A model generated the notes under the pieces. The model did not search any database. It was not told where the DNA came from and saw only the letters and a list, made by a program, of their open reading frames with translations. Made by a program: the position numbers and the translations under genes. This document shows, one piece after another, positions 61,276-64,000 of a stretch of 64,000 bases of DNA (position 1 is the stretch's first letter; each line of letters opens with the position of its first letter). Source of the DNA: Pegea sp. RAD2-039 (Eukaryota > Chordata > Thaliacea > Salpida > Salpidae); contig JAQGEQ010000204.1 of NCBI GenBank assembly GCA_034620365.1, positions 496,001 through 560,000 of the forward strand, read 5' to 3'.

Positions 61276-64000
61276 TTTTAATTGAGAATAATTTTACAAA
61301 ATATAAACATAAATAAGAAACAGAAAAGTTTATATGAAAACTCAAATTTTCCACTTATTCGACAAGTCGTCATACTAACACAAACAGTACGACAACCGAA
61401 GCAAAATTCCCTTTGCTGAAAGTTATTATCAAATCTATGAAAATATTAAATCAAACTTTATCATTTAATCTTGCTAATTATATAAATCAAACAATTCATT
61501 AAAGAACAATTAAGTTTCATCATTTATAGAAACAAATTAAAAAGAAGCCTTACACTTTTCTGTGAGTTGCGTAGATACTACTATAAAGGTATTTTTAATC
61601 GTAAGCTATTATGAGCAGATGAGAACTTAGCTTATTAAATCATCATGTATAAGATGCATACCTTAAAAATACCTGATCAGTCATATTTTTATGGATTAAT
61701 GTTTGAATTTTCTAGCAGAAAAGTTTTGGTGAGCATACTAAAATCAAACGAAAGGTCCAAATTTATTCCTTATGATAAATTTAAAAACTCATATAATATA
61801 AACGACTTTTAATGTGTTTGAAGTAACGGTTTAATTGGATTACATTGCTTTTATCATTGCAAAACTTTAATATTTAAATAAAAAGTTAATGACTCTTTAT
61901 AATTTAACTCTAAGTTTAAATATCAATAATCGTTTGCAGAAGTTAAAAAATAAAACAAAATTTGATAAATGCCTAGGGGTATACTACCACAGGAATTATA
62001 CTTTTTTTTAAGAAGTAAAAGATGATTAAGTATATATCACTTTCTACTTTCTATAAATATTCGTTAATTGTTGTTAATGTGACTGGTTACATATAGTAAG
62101 ATTATACAGCAGTATATTTTTCATAATATAAAAAGATCTTTACAATTGGTTTTATAAATTACTCAAATTAAATTAAATATTGAAAGTTTTAAACAGTAAT
62201 TTATTCTCTATACTTTGCTCATAATACAGTAAAAATCTACAGCCTTACATAACAAGTGCATCCAAAAGAACAAAGAAATATTATAAGGGATGAGTTTATG
62301 TTGTAATCAGTTCAAAAATATTGAAAAATGACTTTATCTATTAAAAATTTAAAAAATGGTTTATAAAATGATTTTACATTTTTATAAAGTTTTGTTTCTT
62401 TAAAAATATATGTATTCATTAAAAATTAAACTAGTTATATTAACTAAATTCTAAACAGTCGCAAAACTGGTAAGCGACTGAAAAGATAAATGTCAATTGT
62501 ATAATGTGTATCATTTTTAGATATTATTTCAAAAATACAATACATTTAGTGTTATAAATATGAAGAAATTTTTTTTTAACTTTGTAAGCAAAATTCTTCT
62601 ACTACAAAACTTTATAAATGTTCTAATAATATCTATAGCTGTTTAAAGTCAACATAGAATAAAACTTTTTATTTAGTTCTAATTATTTACCAATACCAGC
62701 TAAATATTAAATAAAATGTCATCTGTCAATCGCAGGATGCCAAAAATTACCGAGTGAAAAATTCTGGTCTAATTCCAAAGTCACGAAAAAGTTTAAAGAG
62801 AAAAGCTCAAGTCAATTTAGCATTAAATCTAGCTAATTAAAGCTTTAATTTTGGTAATTGATTGTATCAAAAAAGAGTCCGTTTCACTAAACTCATGTTG
62901 CTGTAAAGGATTTACTATATATAAATTTGATGCAGCTAGTAGCTGGAAACTCAGAGTCAGAATTTAGATTTAGTATTGGCCAATAAATACTTTATGAAGT
63001 TTAAAAACTTATTTTTCGTCACTATAAGTTATCTCTTTCTTTTACAATTACAAAGTCAGTGCAAATAGAGTCGACTCAGTTCAATCTTAAGACTTCTACA
63101 GTAAAGCCAAAGAAAATCAAATTAACTATGATAATCTTATATAAATTAAAAGTAAACCGTTTTTTATCTGACTAATGTTTTATTTAACTGTGTCTTAGGT
63201 GAAGCCAAGTATAATTATTTGTTTTTATTTACTTCTAAGATGAAGTTTTTATACCTTATATAAGCTAACAATTTTTATAATAAATGAGAATAACAAGATT
63301 TCATTATTCTTTAACGTTTTCATTTATCAGATTGCAAAGCCTTATTAAGCTGCAACGAATAAGTTTTGATATAAGACTATTATAGGAACAAATTAAAAAC
63401 TTTTGAAGGGTATATTTGTAAACTTAGTCAAATATACCAACGATTGAAAAAATACGATTTTGTTTGTTAAGTCTTATGTGCTTTTTTCTGCTTGTACAGC
63501 TTTTAATAAGCCTTTTAAGCTGTATTTTTTGGGCAAGCAGGTCTTCTGCACCATCTACCTACACGCTAAAGGTTTTTTATTTATAAATATGAAAACTCAC
63601 AGCAGCACTCTAATTAGCCTTTAATATGCTTAATATTCTAAATGAAAATAATCCTTGATATTTTTAAATTTTTGTATAAAATATTATTTCACAATAGTGT
63701 TGAGCTCAAATGCACTACAAATACTGGTCATGCTGTAGTAAAGTAAAACATTGTTTTGTTCAAAAGTCAAAACATGATAAAAACGTTAAACTTGCATAAG
63801 CAACTAGTAAAGTTCATAAAGGTTAACTTCAAAATATCAAATGTTTTTCAGCATATGTACAAAAACAGAAGATTACTCATTAATTACATTAGTAATTGCT
63901 AAATCAATCTTACAAATTTTTAATTTGCTATCAATATTTCGATTTTTTCTGTAAACATACATTCAATAAACTCAATTTAATAACCTCTTCTAGCAACAAG
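61276..64000. other. mostly empty flank upstream of EXD2
   Basis: Holds the EXD2 promoter just above 61275. The remainder is AT-rich and shows no recognised protein, RNA gene or repeat family apart from a weak gene start at about 62.99 kb. Confidence 0.5.
62995..63069 (+). CDS. possible first exon of a small secreted protein
   Basis: ATG at 62995 opens a signal-peptide-like run (MKFKNLFFVTISYLFLLQLQ) about 70 bp after a TATATATAAAT element at 62917-62928. The frame meets TAG after 24 codons, so a donor before it (for example AAAGTCAGT) and downstream exons would be needed; a second frame stays open just beyond (SVQIESTQFNLKTSTVKPKK). No family was recognised. Weak candidate only. Confidence 0.2.

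Noticed and set aside
1-64000. CRISPR arrays, bacterial operons, prophage or plasmid features
   Set aside because: The window is a spliced metazoan nuclear sequence; the only tandem arrays are coding minisatellites without spacers.

Overview
This is an AT-rich stretch of nuclear DNA from an invertebrate animal. Genes are broken by many introns, often only about 50-60 nt, with ordinary GT-AG borders and standard-code reading frames. The metazoan identity rests on CUB, von Willebrand A (VWA) and Ly6/three-finger-like extracellular modules, an intraflagellar transport gene (IFT43, so the animal makes cilia), and the housekeeping genes CSNK2B, TRIT1 and EXD2. I cannot name the phylum from the sequence alone. 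Layout: (1) 1.17-11.0 kb, minus strand, secreted protein A: signal peptide, six CUB domains, a Thr-rich/Cys-rich stalk, and a C-terminal VWA domain whose metal site is degenerate. (2) 14.7-15.6 kb, minus, IFT43. (3) 18.4-31.1 kb, minus, secreted protein B: signal peptide, ten CUB domains, Thr-rich linkers, a Ly6-like Cys region, a mucin-like array of 34 eleven-residue repeats, a Cys/helical region, and a VWA domain with intact metal site. (4) 33.8-44.1 kb, plus, secreted protein C: signal peptide, fourteen CUB domains, Ly6-like module, VWA domain. (5) 44.4-46.8 kb, minus, a 470-residue type I membrane protein with seven copies of a small Cys-rich module. (6) 48.8-50.0 kb, minus, casein kinase II beta, with a possible upstream non-coding exon near 52.6 kb. 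(7) 50.3-55.3 kb, a transposon-rich gap: a DNA-transposase remnant, a LINE 3' end and two related tRNA-derived SINEs in opposite orientation. (8) 55.5-61.3 kb, minus, TRIT1 and EXD2 packed head to tail. The last 2.7 kb holds at most one weak gene start. The main point of interest is the group A/B/C: three paralogous genes with one design (signal peptide, CUB array, Ly6-like/mucin stalk, C-terminal VWA), two in the same direction and B/C divergent. Of their 30 CUB domains, 26 carry a vicinal Cys-Cys pair just before the acidic Ca-site residue and none shows the usual fourth cysteine. Each CUB is split by a phase-0 intron at the same place and bordered by phase-1 introns, so the arrays probably grew by exon-pair duplication. 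The proteins look like secreted, multivalent adhesion, matrix or recognition molecules; their ligand cannot be read from sequence. The adjacent seven-module receptor-like gene, convergent with C, is a second poorly described family. Full gene models for CSNK2B (214 aa), TRIT1 (439 or 455 aa), EXD2 (698 aa) and the seven-module protein (470 aa) close in frame from start to stop. Two other genes each break frame by one base at an A-run, which suggests homopolymer errors in the assembly.
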